Assembly (NCBI GenBank): GCA_017447185.1
Contig: JAFSOC010000008.1
Location: 62,001 to 126,000 of the forward strand
Source: Clostridia bacterium
GTDB taxonomy: Bacteria; Bacillota; Clostridia; Christensenellales; Aristaeellaceae
DNA: 64,000 nt
Direction of reading: 5' to 3'
The notes under the pieces were generated by a model that had not been told where the DNA came from, searched no databases, and saw only the letters and a list, made by a program, of their open reading frames with translations. The position numbers were made by a program, and so were the translations under genes. Of the stretch, positions 45,556-53,792 are shown in pieces; position 1 is the stretch's first letter, and each line of letters starts with the position of its first letter.

Positions 45556-46982
45556 AGCAGATGATACAGTTTGGCACAGGCGGATGGCGCGCCATCATCG
45601 GTGACGGATTCACCAGGGACAATATCCGGCGGATCGCCGCGGCACTGGCGCGGCGGATGGTACGTGAGAACTGCGCGGCGCAGGGTATCTGCGCGGGGTA
45701 CGACCGGCGGTTCCTGAGCAAGGAAGCACTGACCTGGTTCTGCGAAGTGATGGCCGGGGAAGGCGTGAAGGTGCGCTTTGTGAACATGTCCTGCCCGACG
45801 CCGATGATTATGTTTACGGTCCGGCAGCTGGGACTGCCCTACGGCGCAATGGTTACGGCCAGCCACAATCCTGCGGTATGGAACGGGATCAAGCTGTTCA
45901 CCGCCGGCGGACGGGACGCGGCGGAAAACTATACCCGGGAGATCCAGGAGGAAGCCAACGCGCTGGATGCGGAGGGAATCCGCTCGGTTCCCTTTGAACA
46001 GGCGCTTGCGGAAGGAAAGATCGAATACCTCGATCCCCGGGACGAATACCTGGATTCCATCCTGCGGCAGGTGGACACGGAGGCTATCCGGAAGCGGCGG
46101 CTCCGGATCGTGCTGGATCCCATGTTCGGCGTCAGCCTGACGGGGCTGCAGACGATCCTGTACACGGCCAGGTGCGACGTGGACGTGATCAACGACCGGC
46201 ATGATGCGTTTTTCGGGCGGCACCTGCCGGCGCCGAACCCGGACACCCTGGTGGATCTCCAGTACGCGGTGAAGGAACACCGGGCGGACGTGGGCATCGC
46301 CACGGACGGGGACGCGGACCGGCTGGGCATCATCGACGAGAAAGGCCGGTATATCACCGCCAACGAAACCCTGGCGCTGCTGTACTATTACCTGATGGAA
46401 TACAAGGGATGGCGCGGGGCTGCGGTACGGAACATTGCGACTACACACCTGCTGGACCGGATCGCTTCCGCCTACGGGCAGGAATGCGTGGAGGTTCCGG
46501 TGGGATTCAAGCATATTTCCGCGGGCATGGATGCCCACGACGCGCTGATCGGCGGGGAATCCTCCGGGGGCCTGACGGTGCGGGGACATATCTCCGGCAA
46601 GGACGGGCTGTACGCCGCCAGCCTGCTGGTGGAAATGATCAGCGTGACAGGGAAGAAGCTGAGCGAACTGCTGCTGGACCTGTTTGCCCGGTTTGGCGAA
46701 CTGCATACGGCCGAGTATGACTGGCCGCTGACGCAGGGAAGGAAAGAGGAAATCTTCCGGACGGTGATGACGGAGAAAAACCTGCCGGCATTCGACCGGA
46801 AGGTGGAAAAGATCAGCTGGCTGGACGGATGCAAGGTATACCTGGAGGGCGGATGGGTGATCCTCCGGTTCTCCGGAACCGAACCGCGGGTCCGCATTTT
46901 CGCGGAAGCGGAAACACCGCAGGCTGCGAAGGCGCTGGTGGAACGGATGGCCCGGCATACGGGACTGCCCTGGGAGGACTAA
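45552..46982 (+). CDS. Alpha-D-phosphohexomutase (phosphoglucomutase/phosphomannomutase family)
   Basis: 476 residues, four-domain phosphohexomutase. Catalytic Ser104 is in VTASHNPAVWNG, the magnesium loop is DGDADR (252-257), the sugar-specificity loop GGESSGG and the phosphate loop RFSGTEPRVRI. The family interconverts 1- and 6-phosphates of glucose, mannose or GlcNAc. Placed directly behind the chitobiose phosphorylase, it most likely turns GlcNAc-1-P into GlcNAc-6-P for NagA; this role is inferred from context. ATG 45552 overlaps the upstream stop; a second ATG lies three codons on. Confidence 0.9.
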   Translation: MKQMIQFGTGGWRAIIGDGFTRDNIRRIAAALARRMVRENCAAQGICAGYDRRFLSKEALTWFCEVMAGEGVKVRFVNMSCPTPMIMFTVRQLGLPYGAMVTASHNPAVWNGIKLFTAGGRDAAENYTREIQEEANALDAEGIRSVPFEQALAEGKIEYLDPRDEYLDSILRQVDTEAIRKRRLRIVLDPMFGVSLTGLQTILYTARCDVDVINDRHDAFFGRHLPAPNPDTLVDLQYAVKEHRADVGIATDGDADRLGIIDEKGRYITANETLALLYYYLMEYKGWRGAAVRNIATTHLLDRIASAYGQECVEVPVGFKHISAGMDAHDALIGGESSGGLTVRGHISGKDGLYAASLLVEMISVTGKKLSELLLDLFARFGELHTAEYDWPLTQGRKEEIFRTVMTEKNLPAFDRKVEKISWLDGCKVYLEGGWVILRFSGTEPRVRIFAEAETPQAAKALVERMARHTGLPWED

Positions 46983-47012
46983 GAACACACAGAGGAAGGA
47001 ACGGACGGGATC

Positions 47013-48755
47013 ATGGCAAAGGAAGCAAAACCGAAACGGGCGAGCGGCCGCCTCCGGCACGGAATGAATTCCCTGCGGGTACAGGTAGGCCTGATGGTGC
47101 TGCTCAGTTACCTGCTTCCTGTGCTGCTGCTGGGCGTCTTTACCGGAAATATCCTGATGCGCAGCCTGGAGAGGAAAACCGAAGCGGCGGTGACCTCCAG
47201 CGCGGAGCATGCCTTTGTCATGACGGAACAGAATATCGCCCGGACCGTGGACCTGGCCCGGGACGCCACCTACGACGGGGAACTGACGGCTGCCTGGGAA
47301 AAATGGAACGCGGGGGCCGCCGGGGACGCCGAATTCCTGCAGCTGTGCCGCGGATACCTGGAGCGGAAGTACAGCCGGGAATCCCTCTTCAACTTTGCCG
47401 GGTGTTTCCCGGTGAGCAAGCCTGAAATCCTGATTGTCAACCGGAGCAGTGCCAGCAGCATGCCGGCGGACCTGCAGGAACTGCAGCAGGCGGTGGCGGC
47501 ATTCGGGGAAACCCTGGATACCCGCAGCAGCTTCTTTAGCTTCGGCGGAAGGATGTACCTGGTGCGCAACCTGCTGAACCAGCGGATGGAACGGTACGGT
47601 ATGCTGATCCTGGGAGTGAACGACGCAGAACTGCTGGAGCCGCTGAACAGCCTGAAGAATGCCTGGGACGCAGAAATCGCCGTGCGGCTGGACGCCTACG
47701 GTAACTCCGGGGAAGACTGGGATGGCCTGGCTCCGGGGCTGACGGATGACCGGAAGGCCGACAAGCTGCTGTATGTGCGGCTGGCCAACGGGGAGGAAAA
47801 TATGCCCGACCTGAAGCTGACAGTGGACCGGCGGCAGCAGTACCGGGAGATCTATGAGTTCCGCTGGATGCTGATCGGCGTGTACCTGCTGCTGATCCCG
47901 CTGCTGATCCTGCTGGCGGTGTATCTCCGGAAGCGGATTACGAAACCGATCACCCTGCTTTCCGACGCAAGCCGGCGGATCGAAAAGGGAGAGCTGGGCG
48001 TGACCGTACCCATGCACGGCGCGGACGAGCTGGGGCAGCTGGGGGAGGCGTTTTCCCACATGTCCCTGCGGCTGAAGGAACTGATTGACAGGACCTACAA
48101 GGAAGAAATTGAGCTGAAAAACGCACAGATCCTGGCCCTCCAGAGCCGGATCAATCCCCATTTCCTGAACAACGCGCTGGAGGATATCAACTGGCAGGCC
48201 CGGATCGAAGGATCGGAAACGATCTCCTCCATGGTTTCCTCCCTGTCCGTGCTGCTGAACGCGACCATGGACCGGAAGAACCGGCGGCTGGTGACCCTGC
48301 GGGAGGAGATGGAAGTGGCGGACGCCTACATCTTCTTCGTGCAGCAGCGCTTCGGCACGGAACTGACCGTCAACACACAGATGGACGACCTTGCGCGGGA
48401 AAGCATCCTGCCGCTTCTGACAGTGCAGCCGCTGCTGGAAAACGCGGTGGAGCACGGTATTGCGCCGGAAGGCGGAGGGACGATCAGCATCGAGGCGGCG
48501 CGCGCCGGGAAATGCCTGCACCTGGCCATCCGCAATTCGAGCTGCGGCATCGGGAAGGAAGACCGGGAGCGGATCGATGCCGCGCTTGAGGGAAAGGCCA
48601 CCGGGAACCACCTGGGACTGGCCAATATCGTGAACCGTCTGCGGCTGATTTACGGGGAACAGGTGGGAATCCGGGTGGATACGGAGCAGCCCGGGGAAAC
48701 AGCGGTACTGCTGGATATTCCCCAGGAGTTTGACGCAGGGAGGAACGCGGAATGA
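47013..48755 (+). CDS. Sensor histidine kinase, LytS/YesM type
   Basis: 580 residues. Membrane segments at about 26-50 and 285-306 bracket an extracellular domain of about 235 residues. A HAMP linker follows (about 307-360), then the His_kinase domain with phospho-acceptor His383 in QSRINPHFLNNALEDI and an ATPase domain with LENAVEHGI. YesM-type kinases sense sugars outside the cell, often with a binding protein. Here the gene for such a protein overlaps its stop (ATGA), and the cognate response regulator follows. AGAGGAAGGA precedes the ATG. Confidence 0.9.
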   Translation: MAKEAKPKRASGRLRHGMNSLRVQVGLMVLLSYLLPVLLLGVFTGNILMRSLERKTEAAVTSSAEHAFVMTEQNIARTVDLARDATYDGELTAAWEKWNAGAAGDAEFLQLCRGYLERKYSRESLFNFAGCFPVSKPEILIVNRSSASSMPADLQELQQAVAAFGETLDTRSSFFSFGGRMYLVRNLLNQRMERYGMLILGVNDAELLEPLNSLKNAWDAEIAVRLDAYGNSGEDWDGLAPGLTDDRKADKLLYVRLANGEENMPDLKLTVDRRQQYREIYEFRWMLIGVYLLLIPLLILLAVYLRKRITKPITLLSDASRRIEKGELGVTVPMHGADELGQLGEAFSHMSLRLKELIDRTYKEEIELKNAQILALQSRINPHFLNNALEDINWQARIEGSETISSMVSSLSVLLNATMDRKNRRLVTLREEMEVADAYIFFVQQRFGTELTVNTQMDDLARESILPLLTVQPLLENAVEHGIAPEGGGTISIEAARAGKCLHLAIRNSSCGIGKEDRERIDAALEGKATGNHLGLANIVNRLRLIYGEQVGIRVDTEQPGETAVLLDIPQEFDAGRNAE

Positions 48756-49957
48756 AGATTCGAAAAATCACGGCGCTGATCCTGTGCGTCCTGCTGGCCG
48801 CCGGCGCGGCGGGCGGCGCGGCGGAGGGTATTACGCTGCACACGGTGAGCTGCTTTGCCGGGGATGATTCTGCGGCAGGCGTTTACGTGGAAATCCTGAA
48901 CCGGTATGAATCGGAAACCGGGAATACGGTGCGGGACAATTCCTCCACCTCGGACGAAGCGTGGAAGAGCTCCGTGCTGAACGATTTTGCCGCGGGGAAT
49001 GAGCCGGATATCCTTTTCTTCTTCGCGGCGGGGGCGGACTCCGTGCCGCTTCTGTCCCGGGTGGTGCCGCTGGATGAGATCAACAGTACCTATCCCTGGC
49101 TCCGGCTGAAGGAGAATGAAGCGCTGCGGGAAGCGGACGGAAAGATCTACGCAGTGCCGGTGCGGGGCTACTGGGAAGGCCTGTATGTGCATACGGACCT
49201 GTTTGAGCAGTACGGCGCGCCGCTGCCGACGGACTGGGCCTCCCTGTTGGAGGCCATCCGGATTTTCCGGGAAAACGGGATTACGCCCATCGCAGTGTCC
49301 TTCTCCGACATTCCGCACTACCTGGCGGAAATGGCCATCCTGGCCTGCGCCGGGAAGGAGGAACAGCAGCTGCGGCCCCGCTCCCTGGCGGAGGTTCCGG
49401 AATCCTGGATGGAGGCCATGCGGGTGATCCGGGAACTGATGGAAGCCGGCGCCTTCGCGGAGAACGCGGCGGCGACCTATGAAAGCGCCTCCACCCGCCA
49501 GTTCCTCGCAAAGGAAGCCGCCATGCAGTTTGACGGAAGCTGGATGGCGTCCTCGATTCCGCCGGACCTGATGGATACGGTAGCGGTGCTTCCCATGCCC
49601 CTGCGGAACGGGGAGGGAACCTCCGAATGCTACCTGGGCGGCGTTTCCATGGGATTTTACCTGACGCGCAGGGCCTGGAATTCCGGCCGGAGGGACGCGG
49701 CGGTGCAGCTGCTGGCGGAACTGACGAGCACGGACAGCCTGCAGCGGCTGGGAAACATCCAGCTGTCCGGAAAACTGCAGGCGTCCGCCGAAAGAATGCG
49801 GGAAGGCCGGACCATGGTGAGCCCGCTGCAGGATGCCATGAACCGGAACGCACGGGAAACCTGGCTGCTGGAATGTATACCGGCGGTGGCCGCGGGCAAT
49901 ATGACGGCGGAGGAATGCTGGGAGAAAGTGATGGCACTGTCTCCCTTCGGAGAGTGA
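48752..49957 (+). CDS. Extracellular sugar-binding protein embedded in a two-component system
   Basis: 401-residue family 1-type solute-binding protein lying between the kinase and regulator genes. It has a signal peptide (LILCVLLAAGAAGGAAEG) but no lipobox, unlike the transporter lipoprotein at 38209. Fold markers are NEPDILFFFAAGADS, GKIYAVPVRGYWEGLYVHTD and AAMQFDGSWMAS. By analogy with XynD of the Geobacillus XynDEF system, it probably presents the sugar to the kinase ectodomain rather than feeding a permease. That role is inferred from gene order and the missing anchor. ATGA overlap with the kinase gene. Confidence 0.82.
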   Translation: MKIRKITALILCVLLAAGAAGGAAEGITLHTVSCFAGDDSAAGVYVEILNRYESETGNTVRDNSSTSDEAWKSSVLNDFAAGNEPDILFFFAAGADSVPLLSRVVPLDEINSTYPWLRLKENEALREADGKIYAVPVRGYWEGLYVHTDLFEQYGAPLPTDWASLLEAIRIFRENGITPIAVSFSDIPHYLAEMAILACAGKEEQQLRPRSLAEVPESWMEAMRVIRELMEAGAFAENAAATYESASTRQFLAKEAAMQFDGSWMASSIPPDLMDTVAVLPMPLRNGEGTSECYLGGVSMGFYLTRRAWNSGRRDAAVQLLAELTSTDSLQRLGNIQLSGKLQASAERMREGRTMVSPLQDAMNRNARETWLLECIPAVAAGNMTAEECWEKVMALSPFGE

Positions 49958-49966
49958 GGTGGACGG

Positions 49967-50722
49967 ATGTACCGGGTCGTGCTGGTGGATGACGAGCGGC
50001 TGATTGTCCGGGGATTATCCAGCGTGGTGCCCTGGGCGGAGCTCGGGTGTGAAGTGGCGGGAACCGCCTACGACGGGCAGGGAGGCCTGGAACTGATCCG
50101 CAGCCTGAAGCCGGATATCGTGCTGACGGATATCCGGATGCCGAATATGGATGGCCTGACCATGCTGGCGGCGCTCCGGAGCGAATTCCCCCGGATCCAG
50201 ACCTCTGTGCTGACAGCATACCGGGATTTTGACTATGCCCGGCAGGCCTTGACGCTGGGTGTCTGCCGCTACCTGCTGAAACCCAGCAACCTGGAGGAGC
50301 TGAAGGAAGCTGTCCGGACCATGGTGGCCCGGCTGGATGTGGTCCTTCCGGAGCCGAAGGGGGAACCGGAAGAGGAAACCGTCCGGGCGGCGGGGAATCA
50401 CCTGGTGCGGGCTGCCCTGGCCTATATGAAGGAACACTGCGCCGAACAGCACCTGTCCCTGGGGGAAGTGGCGGATCACGTGTATGTGAGCCAGTGGCAC
50501 CTGTCCAAGCTGCTGAACCGGGAGACCGGCCAGAGCTTCTTCGACCTGCTGGGGTCCCTGCGGATCGGCAGGGCCAAGGAACTGCTGGCGGATCCGTCCA
50601 TGCGGATCCTGGATGTGGCGGAAGCCACCGGCTTTTCCGACGTGGCTCATTTTTCCCGGAGCTTCAAACGGATCGCGGGCTGTACCCCCGGAGAATACAG
50701 GAATCAGCGGGATCAAACATAA
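49967..50722 (+). CDS. AraC-type response regulator (YesN-like)
   Basis: 251 residues: receiver domain at 1-120 with phospho-acceptor Asp55 (VLTDIRMPNMDG) and Lys in YLLKPSN, and a C-terminal AraC helix-turn-helix pair at about 145-245 (LGEVADHVYVSQWHLSKLLN; LDVAEATGFSDVAHFSRSFK). It should activate the divergent sugar-transport and chitobiose genes when phosphorylated by the kinase two genes upstream. YesN proteins are often about 500 residues; this is the short form without the central domain. It begins nine bases after the binding-protein gene. Confidence 0.9.
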   Translation: MYRVVLVDDERLIVRGLSSVVPWAELGCEVAGTAYDGQGGLELIRSLKPDIVLTDIRMPNMDGLTMLAALRSEFPRIQTSVLTAYRDFDYARQALTLGVCRYLLKPSNLEELKEAVRTMVARLDVVLPEPKGEPEEETVRAAGNHLVRAALAYMKEHCAEQHLSLGEVADHVYVSQWHLSKLLNRETGQSFFDLLGSLRIGRAKELLADPSMRILDVAEATGFSDVAHFSRSFKRIAGCTPGEYRNQRDQT

Positions 50723-50813
50723 TTATGTGAAAAATGGTAAAAATTTTTCCAAAAAATATAAAAATCGAGAAGGAATCCGAAAAGGGACGTCGAAAGATAT
50801 ATACAGAGAGACA

Positions 50814-50877
50814 ACGGAAGGGTGTGATGCCATTGGCACACATACAATCACGGAGCGGCTGCTGAGGCCTCTTCCGT
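50814..50877 (+). promoter_or_regulatory. Structured leader of the hpf gene
   Basis: ACGGAAG (50814-50820) pairs perfectly with CTTCCGT (50871-50877). Enclosed are a hairpin GTGT-gat-GCC-ATT-GGC-ACAC (50822-50841) and AGC-GGCT-GCT (50854-50863). The structure ends 42 bases before the hpf ATG. No clear promoter is seen in the A/T-rich bases 50725-50810. Confidence 0.4.
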
Positions 50878-50919
50878 GAAGTTTGGCGAATCTCAATTCG
50901 AAAGGAGTCCGTTGTAGGC

Positions 50920-51453
50920 ATGAAACTTACGATCACCGCACGCAACATGGTGGTGACTCCGGCCATCACCAAGAGAATCGAAAAGAAGACCGAAACCATG
51001 GGGCGTTATCTCTGGCCCGAAACAGAGATGCAGATTAAACTCGAGAAGGAGAAGAACCGCCGCGTGGCGGAAATCACGGTTCCCATGGGGAAGAACGTGA
51101 TCCTGAGAAGCGAAGCTTCCGCGGACGACAACCTCTTCCTCGCCATCGACAAGGCGCTGGCCAAAATGGAACGGCAGATCCGGAAACACCGGACGAAGCT
51201 GGGCAAGAACCTGAGGGAAGAAATCCCGGATGTACCGGAATACATTGAGGAAGACCAGGCGGAGGAAACCGAGCGCAAGCTCGTGAAACGGAAGACCTTC
51301 CCGGTGCGGCCCATGAGCGTGGAGGACGCGATCATCGAGATGGACCTGCTGGGACACAACTTCTTCGCCTTTGTGAATATCGATACGGAGCGGACCAATG
51401 TTCTGTATCTCAGAAAGGACGGCGATCTCGGCTTACTCGAGCCGGAAGCATAA
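50920..51453 (+). CDS. hpf: Ribosome hibernation promoting factor, long form
   Basis: 177 residues. The N-terminal ~100 residues are the RaiA/HPF fold that blocks the decoding centre (KLTITARNMVVTPAITKRIE). The C-terminal ~60 residues (VKRKTFPVRPMSVEDAIIEM ... LLGHNFFAFVNIDTERTNVLY) are the dimerisation domain that joins 70S ribosomes into 100S particles in most Bacillota. AAAGGAG lies 14 bases before the ATG. It sits behind a structured leader, which may tie its synthesis to growth state. Confidence 0.93.
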   Translation: MKLTITARNMVVTPAITKRIEKKTETMGRYLWPETEMQIKLEKEKNRRVAEITVPMGKNVILRSEASADDNLFLAIDKALAKMERQIRKHRTKLGKNLREEIPDVPEYIEEDQAEETERKLVKRKTFPVRPMSVEDAIIEMDLLGHNFFAFVNIDTERTNVLYLRKDGDLGLLEPEA

Positions 51454-51609
51454 ATTGACCACAGCGTTCGGATAGCAAATCAGGAAACGGCCGTACTGTA
51501 CCAATGAACACGCATCCAGAGAGATGACCTGTGAAACAAGGCGCGTTTAGCGCAAGATGACAGACGATCTGCCGAAAGCTTCCTGAGATCCGGACGAACA
51601 ATCAGCCCC
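51454..51609 (+). other. Long 3' region of hpf without a gene
   Basis: About 155 bases between the hpf stop and its terminator. I see no credible coding frame. It could be a 3' untranslated region or hold a small RNA. Confidence 0.4.
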
Positions 51610-51636
51610 GGGGCCGCAGGTGCGGCCCCATTTTTT
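51610..51636 (+). terminator. Terminator of hpf
   Basis: 8-bp stem GGGGCCGC / GCGGCCCC with AGGT loop, then ATTTTTT. Confidence 0.88.
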
Positions 51637-51645
51637 GATGTTTTC

Positions 51646-51674
51646 TTGAATAACCGGGCCAGGTTTGATATAAT
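51646..51674 (+). promoter_or_regulatory. Promoter of the zinc-ribbon protein/popT pair
   Basis: TTGAAT (51646-51651), 17-base spacer, TGA plus perfect TATAAT (51669-51674). Confidence 0.75.
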
Positions 51675-51704
51675 TCCACTGTTATGTCTGAAGGAGGGCC
51701 GGGT

Positions 51705-51947
51705 ATGCGCTGCAGCTGCAAGGAATGCGGAACCTATATGATCCAGGCGGAAAGCGATCACCTGGGATGCGTGTGCCCGGACTGCGGATACCGCTGCAAC
51801 GACTGCCTCGGGACGGACACGGTGGTCAGCCGGGACCGGCTGAAGGAACTGGCGTCCGATCCGCGGTTTGATCCGGCGAACCTGGCAGCCTCCTTTGAAA
51901 AGACGGAAGACGAAGAATGGTATGAGGACGGAGGATACGATCGATGA
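51705..51947 (+). CDS. Small cysteine-rich (zinc-ribbon-like) protein
   Basis: 80 residues. Eight cysteines in the first 34 residues (C3, C5, C8, C22, C24, C27, C31, C34; CSCKEC and CVCPDCGYRCNDC) should bind one or two zinc ions. The acidic tail (EKTEDEEWYEDGGYD) has no recognised motif. Function unknown. ATG 51705 is preceded by AAGGAGGG; an upstream in-frame ATG at 51684 lies before that site. Its stop overlaps the popT start (ATGA), so the two are coupled. Confidence 0.8.
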   Translation: MRCSCKECGTYMIQAESDHLGCVCPDCGYRCNDCLGTDTVVSRDRLKELASDPRFDPANLAASFEKTEDEEWYEDGGYDR

Positions 51948-52852
51948 AGTGGTTTCTGGATGTGCTTCGCGGCGCCGTGATCGGACTGGCCAACGTAATT
52001 CCGGGCGTTTCCGGCGGCACCATGATGGTTTCCATGGGCATTTACGACAAGCTGATTTACAGCATCAATAACCTGTTTAAGAAGTTCAAGGAATGCTTCA
52101 AAATCCTGCTTCCGTACCTGCTGGGTATGGTGGTGGCGATCGTGATCGGCGCCTTCACGCTGAAAAAGGCTTTCGCGGATTATCCGCTGCCCACCAACGC
52201 GCTGTTCATCGGCCTGATCCTGGGCAGCCTGCCGATCATCCTGAAGCAGATGAAAGGCGAGAAGATCGGCTGGCAGGGCATCCTGATCTTTGCGCTGTTC
52301 TTCGCGGTGGTCGTTGTGCTGAAGGTGATCGAAGCGGACAACCGCACCGCGGTGAGCCTGAATGTGGGCACGGTGCTGCTGATGATCGTGCTGGGCGCGA
52401 TCTGCTCCGCGGCCATGGTAATCCCCGGTGTCAGCGGCAGCATGATCCTGAAGACCCTGGGTTACTATGAGCCTGTTGTGACGGAAGCCATTCCCGCGAC
52501 GATCAAGGGCGTGACCGGCGGCAACTGGAGCGCGGTGTTCACCAACCTGGGCATCCTGCTGCCCTTCCTGATCGGTATCGTGGTGGGCATCTTCGGTATT
52601 GCCAAGCTGATCTCCGTGCTGATGAAGAAATGGAAGGGACGGACCTACTGCGGCATCCTGGGCATGGTGCTGGCCTCCCCGGTGGTGATCCTGATGGACA
52701 AGAACAACTGGTGGAAGATCGAAAAGACCGGCGAAGTCATCGGGCCCCGGGAGACGACGGTATGGATTATCCTGATCTCCGTTGCGACGCTGGCGATCGG
52801 CGCGTTCGTGGCCATGAAGCTGGGCGGCGATCCGGAACCGGTCAAGGAATAA
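51944..52852 (+). CDS. popT: DUF368 membrane protein, PopT-type polyprenyl-phosphate transporter
   Basis: 302 residues with about eight hydrophobic segments. Two inverted-repeat halves share the motif (G/A)xxxxPGVSG(G/S): LANVIPGVSGGTMMVSMGIY near the N-terminus and MVIPGVSGSMILKTLGYY in the middle. DUF368 proteins (PopT) recycle undecaprenyl phosphate across the membrane for cell-wall synthesis. The assignment is from the family motifs; no DedA-type alternative is in the window. A terminator follows. Confidence 0.88.
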   Translation: MKWFLDVLRGAVIGLANVIPGVSGGTMMVSMGIYDKLIYSINNLFKKFKECFKILLPYLLGMVVAIVIGAFTLKKAFADYPLPTNALFIGLILGSLPIILKQMKGEKIGWQGILIFALFFAVVVVLKVIEADNRTAVSLNVGTVLLMIVLGAICSAAMVIPGVSGSMILKTLGYYEPVVTEAIPATIKGVTGGNWSAVFTNLGILLPFLIGIVVGIFGIAKLISVLMKKWKGRTYCGILGMVLASPVVILMDKNNWWKIEKTGEVIGPRETTVWIILISVATLAIGAFVAMKLGGDPEPVKE

Positions 52853-52870
52853 ACCTTAAAAATCAAAGGA

Positions 52871-52904
52871 ATGCAGCCTGCGGAAGCGGGCTGCATCTTT
52901 CTTT
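52871..52904 (+). terminator. Terminator of popT
   Basis: 11-bp stem ATGCAGCCTGC / GCGGGCTGCAT with one G-T pair, GGAA loop, then CTTTCTTT. Confidence 0.8.
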
Positions 52905-52925
52905 AAAAACAGGGCAGAAAAATTA

Positions 52926-52954
52926 TTGACAAACGGAAAAATCTCGTGTATATT
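52926..52954 (+). promoter_or_regulatory. Strong promoter of the tRNA operon
   Basis: Perfect TTGACA (52926-52931), 17-base spacer, TATATT (52949-52954), 40 bases before the first tRNA. Confidence 0.85.
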
Positions 52955-52994
52955 ATACAAGTCGCCTGCGGGAACGACCGTGGGAAGGATGCAC

Positions 52995-53069
52995 CGGGGT
53001 GTAGCGCAGTCTGGCTAGCGCACGTGCTTTGGGAGCATGGGGCCGGGGGTTCGAATCCCTTCACCCCGA
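52995..53069 (+). tRNA. tRNA-Pro (TGG)
   Basis: Acceptor stem CGGGGTG / CACCCCG, discriminator A, anticodon TGG in loop TTTGGGA, T-loop TTCGAAT. CCA is not encoded. First of seven tRNAs. Confidence 0.95.
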
Positions 53070-53091
53070 CTCAAACTTTTACCCTGTACGT

Positions 53092-53164
53092 GGCTCCGTG
53101 GTCAAGAGGCCTAAGACACCGCCCTTTCACGGCGGCTACCCGGGTTCGAATCCCGGCGGAGTCA
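53092..53164 (+). tRNA. tRNA-Glu (TTC)
   Basis: Acceptor GGCTCCG / CGGAGTC with one G-T pair, anticodon TTC in CCCTTTCACGG, T-loop TTCGAAT. CCA is not encoded. Confidence 0.95.
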
Positions 53165-53183
53165 CTTTTCTTCCTTCCGATAT

Positions 53184-53257
53184 GGGCCTTTAGCTCAGTT
53201 GGTCAGAGCGGCCGGCTCATAACCGGTTGGTCCGGGGTTCAAGTCCCTGAAGGCCCA
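53184..53257 (+). tRNA. tRNA with CAT anticodon (Met elongator or Ile2)
   Basis: Acceptor GGGCCTT / AAGGCCC, anticodon CAT in GGCTCATAACC. It is not an initiator, because the acceptor begins with a normal pair. The GGNCCTTTAGCTCAG body is shared by elongator Met and by lysidine-modified Ile2 tRNAs; which it is depends on TilS recognition. CCA is not encoded. Confidence 0.9.
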
Positions 53258-53266
53258 CAGCCATTT

Positions 53267-53343
53267 GGCCCGGTAGCTCAGTTGGTTAGAGCGCCAGCCT
53301 GTCACGCTGGAGGTCGAGGGTTCGAGCCCCTTCCGGGTCGCCA
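53267..53343 (+). tRNA. tRNA-Asp (GTC)
   Basis: Acceptor GGCCCGG / CCGGGTC, discriminator G as expected for Asp, anticodon GTC in GCCTGTCACGC. CCA is encoded at 53341-53343. Confidence 0.95.
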
Positions 53344-53387
53344 CTTTTCCAGATCGGATCCGCCGGCTGTGTTAGGGAGAGCTTCGT

Positions 53388-53463
53388 GCTGGCGTAGCTC
53401 AATTGGCAGAGCAGCTGATTTGTAATCAGCAGGTTGCGGGTTCGAGTCCCATCGCCAGCTCCA
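53388..53463 (+). tRNA. tRNA-Thr (TGT)
   Basis: Acceptor GCTGGCG / CGCCAGC, discriminator T, anticodon TGT in GATTTGTAATC. CCA is encoded at 53461-53463. Confidence 0.95.
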
Positions 53464-53489
53464 CCCTTTGGGTAAAGAGGGAAATATAT

Positions 53490-53574
<85 letters not shown>

Positions 53575-53580
53575 TCTTCT

Positions 53581-53664
53581 GCGGGAATGGCGGAATTGGC
53601 AGACGCGCATGATTCAGGTTCATGTGTACGTACGTACTTGCAGGTTCAAGTCCTGTTTCCCGCA
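53581..53664 (+). tRNA. tRNA-Leu (CAG)
   Basis: Class II tRNA. Acceptor GCGGGAA / TTCCCGC, anticodon CAG in ATGATTCAGGTTCAT, long variable arm with TGTACGTACGTAC. CCA is not encoded. Last gene of the tRNA operon. Confidence 0.95.
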
Positions 53665-53668
53665 CTGA

Positions 53669-53706
53669 AAGCCTTGAAACATAACGTTTCAAGGCTTCTT
53701 TCTTTG
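53669..53706 (+). terminator. Terminator of the tRNA operon
   Basis: Perfect 12-bp stem AAGCCTTGAAAC / GTTTCAAGGCTT (53669-53680, 53686-53697), then CTTTCTTT. Confidence 0.9.
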
Positions 53707-53792
53707 TTCCGGTGCATATGATTTTTCCCTCGGAAATGACGGTGATTCCTCGGACGATTTAAGGAGGGGAATCATCTTTATAAAGGGCTTGT

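Noticed and set aside
45300-48611. Second very long minus-strand frame, about 1100 codons
   Set aside because: Same cause: antisense shadow of chbP, the phosphohexomutase and the kinase.
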